DNA of 23,067 nucleotides, from contig JAEWGA010000019.1 of assembly GCA_023388555.1 (NCBI GenBank), positions 1 to 23,067 on the forward strand, given 5' to 3'. The stretch comes from Bacteroidota bacterium (GTDB taxonomy: Bacteria; Bacteroidota; Bacteroidia; Bacteroidales; Porphyromonadaceae). This document shows, one piece after another, positions 14,763-22,271 of the stretch (position 1 is its first letter; each line of letters opens with the position of its first letter). The position numbers were made by a program, and so were the translations under genes. Below the pieces are notes generated by a model. The model did not search any database, was not told the origin of the DNA, and saw only the letters and a program-made list of their open reading frames with translations.

Positions 14763-16037
14763 TTAGTGGTACGAGGCATTGCAGTATTGCTCGTAAATAT
14801 CGGCCCACAACCGAGCCACATAGGCATAAGAGTAATGTTCCCGTACCCAGGTATGGCAAGCCTGGCGTACCTGGGCATATTCGTGCGTTGGCAGCTGCAA
14901 CAATTCCATTACTCCGCGAGCTAAAGCCTCCCCCGCCCCATAGGTACATACCTTTCCTGTAACGCCATTGGTTATCATTTCGGGAATTCCACCTGTTTCA
15001 AAAGCTACTACAGGGGTTCCGCATGATAAGCTTTCCATTATGGTGTTGGGCAAATTCTCTGCTAACGAAGGAACAACAAGGATGTCGGCCTCCCTATAAA
15101 TGCACGCCATATCCAAAGGCGTTTTTACATACCCATATAACACTGTTGGGTAAGGGCTTAACAGTTGCTTGGCTTGTTCCGAAAGCATCCCCACGCAGGC
15201 TATTTCCACGCCCTCATTAAAAACGCCCCACTTCGCCAGTAGGGTTAAGCATTCCAACATTTGGTGAAATCCTTTGCGTTCGTCGTCGGGGCGTACTGCC
15301 ACAAACAAAATACGGCGTAAGGGCTTGGGGAGTGTTGTTGAACGGGGCGAAAACAATTCCATATCCACAGGGTTAGGTACCGTAACCAGCCTACACTGTT
15401 GTGTTAGTGGTGAGCGAGCAGCTTGCATTGTTATCCACCGGCTACACCCAGCCCACAAAGGGCGTAGTTGCTGGTAGGCTTTTTGTTTGGCCTTCCACAC
15501 CTTTTGCACCAACGGCACCTCTTTGGCTTGCCAGGGGGACTGGTAGGTTTTGGGGTCCGACAAATGAGGCGACACCGCTGTAAAAGGCCACATATCGTGA
15601 AGCGTCCACACAACATGCCGGCCTTCGGCCCGTAGCCTTCCTAATGCCGATACCCGAATAAAACCATTACATATCCAGTGCAAATGAACTATGTTGGCTT
15701 GCTTAACTAAGGGGTGGCCCGAAATGTCGAAACCCCATAATCCCGTAGATATATGGAATATTTTACGCCTATGTTTACCATTATGCCACCATATTTGAAA
15801 TCGTTCGGCCACAAAACAAAAGCGTGCCAATAATTTTCTGCGCCAATTGTTTGCCCAGCAAACCGTTTCAATAGGCAGCGTTGCCGCTACTTGGTCGGGG
15901 TCATACAAATAAAGCACACTAACCCGCAGGTTAGTGTGCTTTACCAATGCTAAGGCCTGACGCACTGCAGCCACTGCAGCACCTCCGCCCGATAGGTAAG
16001 TAGTAACAATGACTACCCGTATGGTATTAGCGTGCAT
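14763..16037 (-). CDS. Glycosyltransferase, GT4-type (GT-B fold)
   Basis: This retaining-type sugar transferase is probably cytosolic or membrane-associated and acts in surface polysaccharide or LPS synthesis; donor and acceptor are unknown. I use the ATG at 16037 (424 residues), because VVIVTTYLSGGGAAVAA follows at once as the expected first strand and glycine-rich loop. An ATG at 16070 would add 11 residues and a longer overlap. The C-terminal domain has PNPVDMELF at 221-229 and DILVVPSLAENLPNTIMES at 318-336. That segment contains the E-x7-E motif (Glu327, Glu335) typical of GT4 donor binding. LHDMWPFT at 146-153 resembles colanic-acid-type transferases. The gene overlaps the upstream lipoprotein gene by 11 bp, so translation is probably coupled. 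A perfect inverted repeat lies within codons 32-42. Confidence 0.88.
   Translation of the reverse strand: MHANTIRVVIVTTYLSGGGAAVAAVRQALALVKHTNLRVSVLYLYDPDQVAATLPIETVCWANNWRRKLLARFCFVAERFQIWWHNGKHRRKIFHISTGLWGFDISGHPLVKQANIVHLHWICNGFIRVSALGRLRAEGRHVVWTLHDMWPFTAVSPHLSDPKTYQSPWQAKEVPLVQKVWKAKQKAYQQLRPLWAGCSRWITMQAARSPLTQQCRLVTVPNPVDMELFSPRSTTLPKPLRRILFVAVRPDDERKGFHQMLECLTLLAKWGVFNEGVEIACVGMLSEQAKQLLSPYPTVLYGYVKTPLDMACIYREADILVVPSLAENLPNTIMESLSCGTPVVAFETGGIPEMITNGVTGKVCTYGAGEALARGVMELLQLPTHEYAQVRQACHTWVREHYSYAYVARLWADIYEQYCNASYH
15911..15942 (-). repeat. Perfect 14-bp inverted repeat inside the glycosyltransferase gene
   Basis: Arms 15911-15924 and 15929-15942 are exact reverse complements around a 4-nt loop, at about codons 32-42 of the glycosyltransferase. 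On the coding strand the loop is TGCG and the stem is followed by ATTTGTATG. It could fold in the mRNA about 95 nt after the start codon. Confidence 0.8.
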
Positions 16038-17259
16038 GTAATAACGACTTAACGAGCATGGGCGAGGCATCGGTATGCGCAGGCTGTATACCTAATAACT
16101 TACATACCAATGGGTATAGCGTAATATTAGGCACAGCAGCATGCTTGCTATTGGGCTTAAAGTCGGGCCCAACGGCTATGAATATAGCCCTCATTTCGGG
16201 CAATTGGTTGTCGTACCCGTGCGCTCCACCAGTAAGCGGGTTGTTTTTGTTTCGGAACTGAACCATTCCACCTATTTCGGGAATAATTACAATATCTCCT
16301 ACCCTGTTATGTGTTCCGTATTTAAGGCGTTGAGGCAATTGTTCTCGGGCATAGCAACGAACATGGGGTACCTTTTGTAAGGTATCCAGCACCGCTTTCA
16401 CCTTGCTTTTATCTTTAAGGTATAACATAGCTGGCACACCTTCTATAACGGCTTCGAAGGTAGAAGGGTGCAGGTAATCGTTTAAGTTAACGTACCGTGT
16501 TGTATCTAATGCTGCCATACCGTGGTCCGAAACAATAAGGAAATCCACCTTATTAGCAATAGGGAGTTCTTTTAGGCGGTTGTAGAAGTAGCCAATAACC
16601 GAGTCCACTCGTTGTACTTGCCTACGTGTTTCGGTGCCGTTGGGACCGTGCCTATGGCCGGCATGGTCGGGCTGGTCCAAATACCACATCACCAGTCGTG
16701 GGCGTTTATTTTGGGGGAGTTGTAGCCAGCTTATCACCGAGTCGGCCCGAGCTTGGAAGCTTACCGAGGCATCGTACTTTTTCCATACATGAGGCCAACG
16801 CCCATTAATAGCGGTTTCGCTGCCCACCCAAAAATAGGCGGCGGTACGTAACCCTTGCCGGGCAGCGGTATTCCACAAAGGTTCTCCGCCGTAAAATATA
16901 GGGTCCTCTACCGCTTTACGATCGGATATAGCGTAGCGTTTTTTTAGGGTGGAATCGTAAAACCTATTGCTTACCAGCCCGTGGTGATCGGGGTAAAGGC
17001 CTGTTGCCATACTGTAATGGTTGGCAAAAGTAAGGGAGGGGAAGCAAGGGATAAACTCGCTTTGCAATCCTTGTTGAGCCAACAGGTGCAGGGACGGTGT
17101 AGGAAAGCTATCGAGGTAAGAGGTCCTGAAGCCGTCGCACGACAAAACAACGACATACCTATCTGTCCGCGTTTTATTAAACGATGCGCACCCTCCAATA
17201 ATAAAAGTCAGAAAAAGGGCTAATAAGATTGCCCTTAGGGATAGAAAAAAACACTTCAT
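16027..17259 (-). CDS. Nucleotide pyrophosphatase/phosphodiesterase-like lipoprotein (alkaline phosphatase superfamily)
   Basis: This 410-residue exported protein of the ENPP/NPP family hydrolyses phosphodiester or pyrophosphate bonds; its real substrate cannot be told from sequence. A lipoprotein signal peptide spans residues 1-23, with lipobox IGGC and Cys24 as the lipid-modified residue. Metal and catalytic residues are all visible: Asp42 (SCDGF), nucleophile Thr77 in FPSLTFANHYS, Asp198 and His202 in DQPDHAGHRHG, Asp245-His246 in VSDHGM, and His347 in GGAHGYD. Their spacing matches that of the Xanthomonas NPP structure (Asp54, Thr90, Asp210, His214, Asp257, His258, His363). It follows the SIS-domain isomerase gene by 39 bp and overlaps the glycosyltransferase by 11 bp, so the three are probably one operon. 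Confidence 0.9.
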   Translation of the reverse strand: MKCFFLSLRAILLALFLTFIIGGCASFNKTRTDRYVVVLSCDGFRTSYLDSFPTPSLHLLAQQGLQSEFIPCFPSLTFANHYSMATGLYPDHHGLVSNRFYDSTLKKRYAISDRKAVEDPIFYGGEPLWNTAARQGLRTAAYFWVGSETAINGRWPHVWKKYDASVSFQARADSVISWLQLPQNKRPRLVMWYLDQPDHAGHRHGPNGTETRRQVQRVDSVIGYFYNRLKELPIANKVDFLIVSDHGMAALDTTRYVNLNDYLHPSTFEAVIEGVPAMLYLKDKSKVKAVLDTLQKVPHVRCYAREQLPQRLKYGTHNRVGDIVIIPEIGGMVQFRNKNNPLTGGAHGYDNQLPEMRAIFIAVGPDFKPNSKHAAVPNITLYPLVCKLLGIQPAHTDASPMLVKSLLHAR

Positions 17260-17298
17260 ACCATTTCAATTATATATATAGCACTGGGAAGGTGGGGG

Positions 17299-17943
17299 TT
17301 AGTCCTCCGCCTTTACTTGTTGCCTACTTTTGTCGCCCAAATACCCTCCGTGGTGACGCAATGCATAATCCCTAAATCCAAATCCTATGGCTTGCATGGT
17401 TGCCACCACTAACACGTCGCCTATCACCGTCATGGCAGTAGTACTTGTAGTAGGAGTTAACCCGAGCGGACACACCTCGGCTGGGTTACCGGTATATAAG
17501 CACACCCGTGCTTTTTGTGCCAGCTGCCCTTGTAGGTTTCCTGTAATACAAATATAGGGGAGTTGGGGTATTAACCCGCGCGAAAGTGTTATAAGGTCCA
17601 AAATCTCCTGTGTTTTTCCGCTGTTCGAGATAATAAGCATTAGGTCGTTGGACGAGAGGAGCCCCAAGTCGCCATGTTGGGCCTCACCAGGATGCAAAAA
17701 GTAAGCTGGCGTACCCGTAGAACAAAAGGTAGTAGCTATATTGGCGGCTATTTGGCCGGCTTTGCCCATTCCCGATGTTACCAAACGCCCCCCTTTTTGG
17801 TGCACATGCTCCACTATAAGTTGTACGGCCTGCGCATATTGCGGACCTATAGGTATTTGGCTAATGGCCTTAGCCTCTTGTTGGAGTATATTTTTCACAC
17901 CCTCGGGGGTGATATAATTGGTACTATTTGGTTGTTCTGCCAT
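17299..17943 (-). CDS. SIS-domain sugar-phosphate isomerase, KdsD/KpsF/GutQ-like, lacking CBS domains
   Basis: The family interconverts ribulose 5-phosphate and arabinose 5-phosphate, the first step toward Kdo for LPS. The whole 214-residue protein is one SIS domain. TSGMGKAGQIA at 56-66 (Lys61), TPAYFLHPGEAQHGDLG at 78-94, SNSGKTQEI at 106-114 (Glu113), NPAEVCPLGLTPTTSTTA at 153-170 (Glu156) and RHHGGYLG at 196-203 (His197/198) match the four catalytic positions of E. coli KdsD (Lys59, Glu111, Glu152, His193). The tandem CBS domains that bring normal KdsD to about 320 residues are absent: the frame stops soon after the active-site His. It heads the operon with the pyrophosphatase-like lipoprotein and glycosyltransferase, and it is divergent from the M16 gene. 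A different aldose-ketose phosphate isomerase activity cannot be excluded. Confidence 0.82.
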   Translation of the reverse strand: MAEQPNSTNYITPEGVKNILQQEAKAISQIPIGPQYAQAVQLIVEHVHQKGGRLVTSGMGKAGQIAANIATTFCSTGTPAYFLHPGEAQHGDLGLLSSNDLMLIISNSGKTQEILDLITLSRGLIPQLPYICITGNLQGQLAQKARVCLYTGNPAEVCPLGLTPTTSTTAMTVIGDVLVVATMQAIGFGFRDYALRHHGGYLGDKSRQQVKAED

Positions 17944-17983
17944 TGTATTTGTTTTCTTAACTTACTATACGGCTCGAATTGTG

Positions 17984-17991
17984 TACTTTTG
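17984..17991 (+). promoter_or_regulatory. Predicted -7 box for the M16-QC-sufE-pdxB operon
   Basis: TACTTTTG matches TAnnTTTG exactly. No good TTTG is present 19-21 bp upstream. Transcription would start near 17998, which excludes the upstream ATG (17918) and GTG (17981) as starts of the peptidase gene and favours the GTG at 18020. Confidence 0.45.
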
Positions 17992-18019
17992 GACTACAAC
18001 TCTATCACAAAGAACTCTT

Positions 18020-19276
18020 GTGGCTAAAAACGATACTTTATTTACCACTACACTTGAAAGCGGGCTTCGTTTAGGGCATCGTAAAGTTCCAACCCAAGGC
18101 ATCTACTGCGGCGTTACTATTCATGCTGGCAGTAGGTACGACTTCCCGCACAAAGAAGGGCTCGCACACTTGGTAGAACACATGCTGTTTAAAGGCACTT
18201 TGCACCGCAACAGCATACAAATACTCCGAAGGTTGGAAGAAGTAGGTGGCTCATTAGAAGCCTTCACTACCAAGGACTATATGTGCCTGTATGCCTCGGC
18301 CCCTCGGAAATACCTGCGCCGTGCCATTGAACTGCTTGCCGACATTTTGTTTTACTCCACCTTTCCTACCCACGAACTCCAAAAGGAGATTAAGGTAGTA
18401 CAAGAGGAGATACACATGTACAAAGATACTCCTTCCGAGCAGATAATAGACGACTACGAAGAATTCTTTTGGCAAGGCGGCAACTTGGCACACCCTATTT
18501 TAGGCACCGAGGAGTCCGTACAACAACTAACAGCAGTGGATTGCAAAGCATTTGCCGAAACCTATTTTGTGCCACAGAATATGGCTTTTTCGTGCCTCGG
18601 AGATGTAATGCCACAGGAAGTGCTACGGCTTGTACAAAAGTACTTCGTTTGCCCATACCCTCACAAACAACCAGCACCCATAACGGTTAACACTTCACCT
18701 GGCAACCTGCCTACACTACAGGTTATCCCCCACCCTTCGTGCTGCCAAGCCCACGTTGTTATTGGGGGGAAAGGATTAGCCTTAACCCACCCCCTACGCC
18801 CAGTAGCAGCACTCCTGCTCAGCTATTTAGTTGGAGATAGCTCTACCTCCTTGCTCAACATTGAGCTACGCGAAAAAAGAGGACTCGTATACACTGTTGA
18901 AGGGGGGATACAATGTATGCGTTACGAAGGAAGCTGGCAAATATACTGTGGGTGCGCCACTAACGAAGTAAAAAAAGTACTCCGCATTACCCATCGACAA
19001 CTGGATAAAGTAGCAAACAAAGGTATATCGGAACGCACATTAAACCAATGGAAAAAACTGGCCAAAGGACAAATGACGCTGGGGGAAGACGACCACGAGT
19101 CCACCTTCCTGCGCATAGCAAAAGAGTTATTGTATTTAGGCGAAGCCCAAACCCTTGAGGGCATGCACAACATACTGGATAGCATCACCGTAGAGCAGTG
19201 CCGAAACGTAGCTGCCGAAATACTGGCACCCAATAACCGGTGGACGCTTTATTACCGCGGTGAAAGCAATGATTAA
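18020..19276 (+). CDS. M16-family zinc metallopeptidase
   Basis: This single-domain-pair pitrilysin/processing-peptidase relative has 418 residues from the chosen start. The inverted zinc motif HLVEH is at residues 50-54, and the distal zinc-ligand Glu lies about 75 residues later in VVQEEIHMYKD (Glu129/130), so it should be catalytically active. The C-terminal M16 domain includes ELREKRGLVYTVEGG, the R/Y segment typical of the family. No signal peptide is visible, so it is probably cytosolic. I start it at GTG 18020: the frame stays open upstream to an ATG at 17918, but that overlaps the divergent isomerase gene, precedes the predicted promoter and would add an unusual hydrophobic leader. 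If translated, that leader could act as an export signal. The next gene follows after 21 bp. Confidence 0.88.
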   Translation: MAKNDTLFTTTLESGLRLGHRKVPTQGIYCGVTIHAGSRYDFPHKEGLAHLVEHMLFKGTLHRNSIQILRRLEEVGGSLEAFTTKDYMCLYASAPRKYLRRAIELLADILFYSTFPTHELQKEIKVVQEEIHMYKDTPSEQIIDDYEEFFWQGGNLAHPILGTEESVQQLTAVDCKAFAETYFVPQNMAFSCLGDVMPQEVLRLVQKYFVCPYPHKQPAPITVNTSPGNLPTLQVIPHPSCCQAHVVIGGKGLALTHPLRPVAALLLSYLVGDSSTSLLNIELREKRGLVYTVEGGIQCMRYEGSWQIYCGCATNEVKKVLRITHRQLDKVANKGISERTLNQWKKLAKGQMTLGEDDHESTFLRIAKELLYLGEAQTLEGMHNILDSITVEQCRNVAAEILAPNNRWTLYYRGESND

Positions 19277-19297
19277 TAACGTTTTAACTACAATGCA

Positions 19298-20335
19298 ATG
19301 AATAAAACTACCCTCCTCTCCCTGCTCCTGGTAGCAAGCATTACCGCCTGCGCCTGCCAACGTGCCCAAAATGGGAGCAGAAACGAAACCGAAAACAACA
19401 CAGCCAACAGCACAGGCACAACAGAGCCGAGCCGCTCGCCATCTCCGTTCTCGGCCGATAGTGCCTACCAACACATCCAAGCACAAGTAAATTTTGGTCC
19501 GCGTGTACCCAACACTCCCAGCCACGTAGCTTGTGGCAACTACCTGTACAGTAAGCTACAAGAGTATGGACTGCAACTAACCGAGCAACGAACCACCCTT
19601 AAAGCGTACGATGAAACACCGCTGCAAATACGTAACATTATAGCCTCCTACAAACCAGAGGCCACAAAAAGAGTACTACTTTTTGCGCACTGGGACACCC
19701 GACCAATATCGGACCACGACCCCAACCACACAAACTACAACAAGCCAATCATGGGGGCCGATGACGGCGGAAGCGGAACAGGCGTTTTACTGGAAATAGC
19801 CCGACTACTACAACAACAACCCTTACAAAATATTGGAGTGGATATAGCTTTGTTCGACGCAGAAGATTACGGTGCCCCCGAAGCTGCCAACTACACCGGC
19901 GACAGCGAAAAAACCTGGGCCTTAGGCACCCAATACTGGACGAAAAACCCTCACACCCCAAACTACCGGGCCGAAGTAGGCATACTATTAGATATGGTAG
20001 GGGCTCGGGGGGCCAAGTTCTACCGCGAATACTACTCCCAAGAATATGCTGGGAAATATGCATCCCAAATATGGAGCATTGCACACCAATTGGGGCACCA
20101 AGACTTCTTTATTAACGACCAAGGCGGTGCCATAACCGACGACCACATTTTTGTAATACGCGGATTAGGGATCCCTTGTGTGGACATTCTTAACTACGAC
20201 CCAGCCTCGGCTACAGGGTTCGGAAAACACTGGCATACCCAACAGGACGATATGGATATTATAGATAAAGAAACGTTACGTGCAGCCGGAGAAACCGTTT
20301 GGCAAGTACTTAACGAATGGGACAAAAACCTGTAA
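19298..20335 (+). CDS. Glutaminyl cyclase-like M28-family lipoprotein
   Basis: This 345-residue exported protein probably converts N-terminal glutamine of secreted proteins to pyroglutamate, as shown for the type II glutaminyl cyclase of Porphyromonas gingivalis, which it resembles. A lipoprotein signal ends in ITAC with Cys18 as the lipid site. A low-complexity linker rich in N, T, S and E (about 24-50) follows. The M28 core has LLFAHWDTRP at 127-136, GADDGGSGTGVLLEIARLL at 153-171 (metal Asp), FDAEDYG at 186-192, LLDMVG at 230-235, TDDH at 280-283 and HWHTQQDDMD at 311-320. Glu189-Asp190 occupy the place of human QC Glu201-Glu202, and His313 is the third metal ligand. An aminopeptidase activity is the alternative, but the HWHT and AEDYG forms favour cyclase. 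Gaps to its neighbours are 21 and 15 bp. Confidence 0.87.
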   Translation: MNKTTLLSLLLVASITACACQRAQNGSRNETENNTANSTGTTEPSRSPSPFSADSAYQHIQAQVNFGPRVPNTPSHVACGNYLYSKLQEYGLQLTEQRTTLKAYDETPLQIRNIIASYKPEATKRVLLFAHWDTRPISDHDPNHTNYNKPIMGADDGGSGTGVLLEIARLLQQQPLQNIGVDIALFDAEDYGAPEAANYTGDSEKTWALGTQYWTKNPHTPNYRAEVGILLDMVGARGAKFYREYYSQEYAGKYASQIWSIAHQLGHQDFFINDQGGAITDDHIFVIRGLGIPCVDILNYDPASATGFGKHWHTQQDDMDIIDKETLRAAGETVWQVLNEWDKNL

Positions 20336-20350
20336 CAAATACAAAACGCC

Positions 20351-20776
20351 ATGACAATTAACCAAATACAAAACGAGATAATAGAAGAGTTCTCCAGCTT
20401 GGACGATTGGATGGACCGCTACCAACTGCTTATTGATATGGGTAACGACCTACCGCCCTTGGCCGAGGCCCACAAAACCCCTAACAACATTATTGAAGGA
20501 TGCCAAAGCCGTGTGTGGATAACAGCAACAACCCTGCCCGAAGGAGTTATGCACTTCCAAGCCGATAGCGATGCCCTCATTGTTAAAGGCATTATAGCAC
20601 TGCTTTTGCGTGTTTTCAACGGACAAAAAGATACCGACATCCTGAATGCCGACCTTTACTTCGTACCCAAAGTAGGGTTACAAGAACACCTCTCCCCTAC
20701 TCGTGCTAACGGATTAGTAGCCATGATTCAGCGCATCAAACTATTAGCACAACAATCCGCTGCACAACGAAGCTAA
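20351..20776 (+). CDS. sufE: SufE-family cysteine desulfurase sulfur acceptor
   Basis: This 141-residue cytosolic protein accepts persulfide sulfur from the cysteine desulfurase SufS and passes it to the SufBCD scaffold for Fe-S cluster assembly. The hallmark segment IIEGCQSRVWI places the active-site Cys at residue 51, the same number as in E. coli SufE. The N-terminal helix with DDWMDRYQLLIDMG and the following NDLPP loop are typical, and length is normal. It sits 15 bp after the glutaminyl cyclase-like gene and 20 bp before pdxB. No suf genes are adjacent, so the sulfur acceptor is encoded away from the rest of its pathway. Since SufS is itself a PLP enzyme, pairing with pdxB may be meaningful, but this is inference. 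Confidence 0.93.
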   Translation: MTINQIQNEIIEEFSSLDDWMDRYQLLIDMGNDLPPLAEAHKTPNNIIEGCQSRVWITATTLPEGVMHFQADSDALIVKGIIALLLRVFNGQKDTDILNADLYFVPKVGLQEHLSPTRANGLVAMIQRIKLLAQQSAAQRS

Positions 20777-20796
20777 CTGTTACAAACCTATCACTT

Positions 20797-21906
20797 ATGA
20801 AGATTTTGGCCGAAGCCTCGGTCCCCTATCTTAAAGGGATTATAGAGGATATGGGCGAAGTAACCTACCTGCCCTCCAACCAATTCACGCCCGAAACAGT
20901 AGCCGATAAAGAGTGGCTTATTGTGCGGAGCATCACAAAATGTACCCCAAGCCTGTTACAAAACTCTAAAGTAAAACTAATTACCACCGCCACCATAGGC
21001 TTCGACCACATAGATACCGAATACTGCCATAACAACGGTATAGTGTGGCACAATGCCCCCGGATGTAACGCCGAGGCCGTAGGGCAATGGTTCGGCTCCG
21101 TAATGGCTATACTCCAAATAACCAATAATATAACATTACACGGCACCACATTGGGGATTGTGGGGGTTGGACACGTTGGCTCCGTGATACAACGTTACGC
21201 CAAAGCATTAGGCTGTAATGTATTGCTGTGCGACCCTCCTCGGGCCGAAGCCGAAGGCAACCAAGGATTCGTTTCAATGCAAGAAATTGCCCAGCAATGC
21301 GACATCATAACCTTCCATACCCCCCTAACCAAAACAGGACCTCATGCCACTTGGCACCTGCTGGACCACAACTGGGTACACACACTAAAACGGAAACCAC
21401 TAATCATAAACGCATGCAGGGGAGCAGTAACTTGCAACCAAGCACTTACCGAAGGGCTACAAAAAGGATTTATAGGCAATATTGTGCTGGACTGCTGGGA
21501 AGGAGAACCCACCCCCTCTCCAACACTTCTGCAACAAGTACGCCTGGGTACACCTCATATTGCAGGATTCTCGGCCGATGGGAAAGCCAATGGAGCCAGA
21601 GTTTGCGTTGGGCACGGAGCCGAATTCTTCGGGATACCAGCACCCCGCATTCAGGAAATGTATCCGCCTGCACCACAAAACCCCACCATAAACCTTGCCC
21701 AGTACAGTAACAATAGGGTAGCACATGCTCTACTGCATACACTGGACCTAAGAAGCGTACACAACAGGCTCCTAACAAGTAATGAAGAGTTTGAGCACCA
21801 ACGGCGCACCTACCTATACCCTCGTGAACCCCAAGCCTTTACCGTACAAGGTGCTACATCGGCCGAGGGAGAGGTATTAGCACAAATTGGATTTCAGGTA
21901 GTCTGA
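20797..21906 (+). CDS. pdxB: Erythronate-4-phosphate dehydrogenase
   Basis: This 369-residue cytosolic enzyme oxidises 4-phosphoerythronate to 2-oxo-3-hydroxy-4-phosphobutanoate, the second step of the DXP-dependent pyridoxal phosphate pathway. It belongs to the D-2-hydroxyacid dehydrogenase superfamily. Domains in order are the N-terminal catalytic half (TATIGFDHIDTEYC at 64-77), the NAD-binding domain (GIVGVGHVGSVIQ at 120-132) and a C-terminal dimerisation part (about 285-369) found in PdxB but not in other family members. Catalytic Arg208 (NACRGA), Glu237 (CWEGEP) and His254 (TPHIAGFSADGK) fall at exactly the residue numbers of the E. coli enzyme. It is the last gene of the operon, and a hairpin terminator lies about 90 bp downstream. 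Confidence 0.95.
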   Translation: MKILAEASVPYLKGIIEDMGEVTYLPSNQFTPETVADKEWLIVRSITKCTPSLLQNSKVKLITTATIGFDHIDTEYCHNNGIVWHNAPGCNAEAVGQWFGSVMAILQITNNITLHGTTLGIVGVGHVGSVIQRYAKALGCNVLLCDPPRAEAEGNQGFVSMQEIAQQCDIITFHTPLTKTGPHATWHLLDHNWVHTLKRKPLIINACRGAVTCNQALTEGLQKGFIGNIVLDCWEGEPTPSPTLLQQVRLGTPHIAGFSADGKANGARVCVGHGAEFFGIPAPRIQEMYPPAPQNPTINLAQYSNNRVAHALLHTLDLRSVHNRLLTSNEEFEHQRRTYLYPREPQAFTVQGATSAEGEVLAQIGFQVV

Positions 21907-21997
21907 CCACCTCACCGTAGTGCCCCTCACACCAATTCATTGATACGCCTTAAACAATTATTAGGGGAACCATCCCCCTTTCACAGCCAACCAAAAC

Positions 21998-22038
21998 ACA
22001 GGGACTGCCAAAACACTAGCTTGGCAGCCCCTGTTTTT
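21998..22038 (+). terminator. Terminator of the M16-QC-sufE-pdxB operon
   Basis: Arms 21998-22011 and 22021-22034 pair over 14 positions with a single A-C mismatch. The right arm runs into TTTTT (22034-22038). The location, about 90 bp past the pdxB stop, fits a factor-independent terminator. Confidence 0.85.
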
Positions 22039-22040
22039 AT

Positions 22041-22270
22041 TCTCCCCCCTTCCGCATAAAATTCTTAATCCGAGAGTTACCTGCGCCCTCCTCCCCCCCT
22101 TCCTAAATTCTTCTCCTCCTTCGCCCCCGCCCCATGCTTCGCAGGTTACTTTCCCCCGTTTCGCTTGCTTCCCACAACTCTCTTCCTCTCCCTAAAAGCG
22201 ACACTTAAACTGCTAAAATTCGTTCCTGAAACCTCGTTCATTTTTCACCCTAAAATTCACCTCCTCAAAA
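22041..22270. other. Pyrimidine-rich non-coding stretch
   Basis: About 230 bp are strongly C/T-rich on the plus strand, with long C runs, and contain no supported gene. One imperfect inverted pair (GTTACCTGCG near 22076 and CGCAGGTTAC near 22140, nine of ten positions) is visible. No promoter or RNA family is recognised. Confidence 0.45.
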
Positions 22271-22271
22271 G

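Noticed and set aside
16038..16070. Upstream ATG start for the glycosyltransferase
   Set aside because: It would add 11 residues before the expected first beta strand and lengthen the overlap with the upstream gene; the ATG at 16037 fits better.
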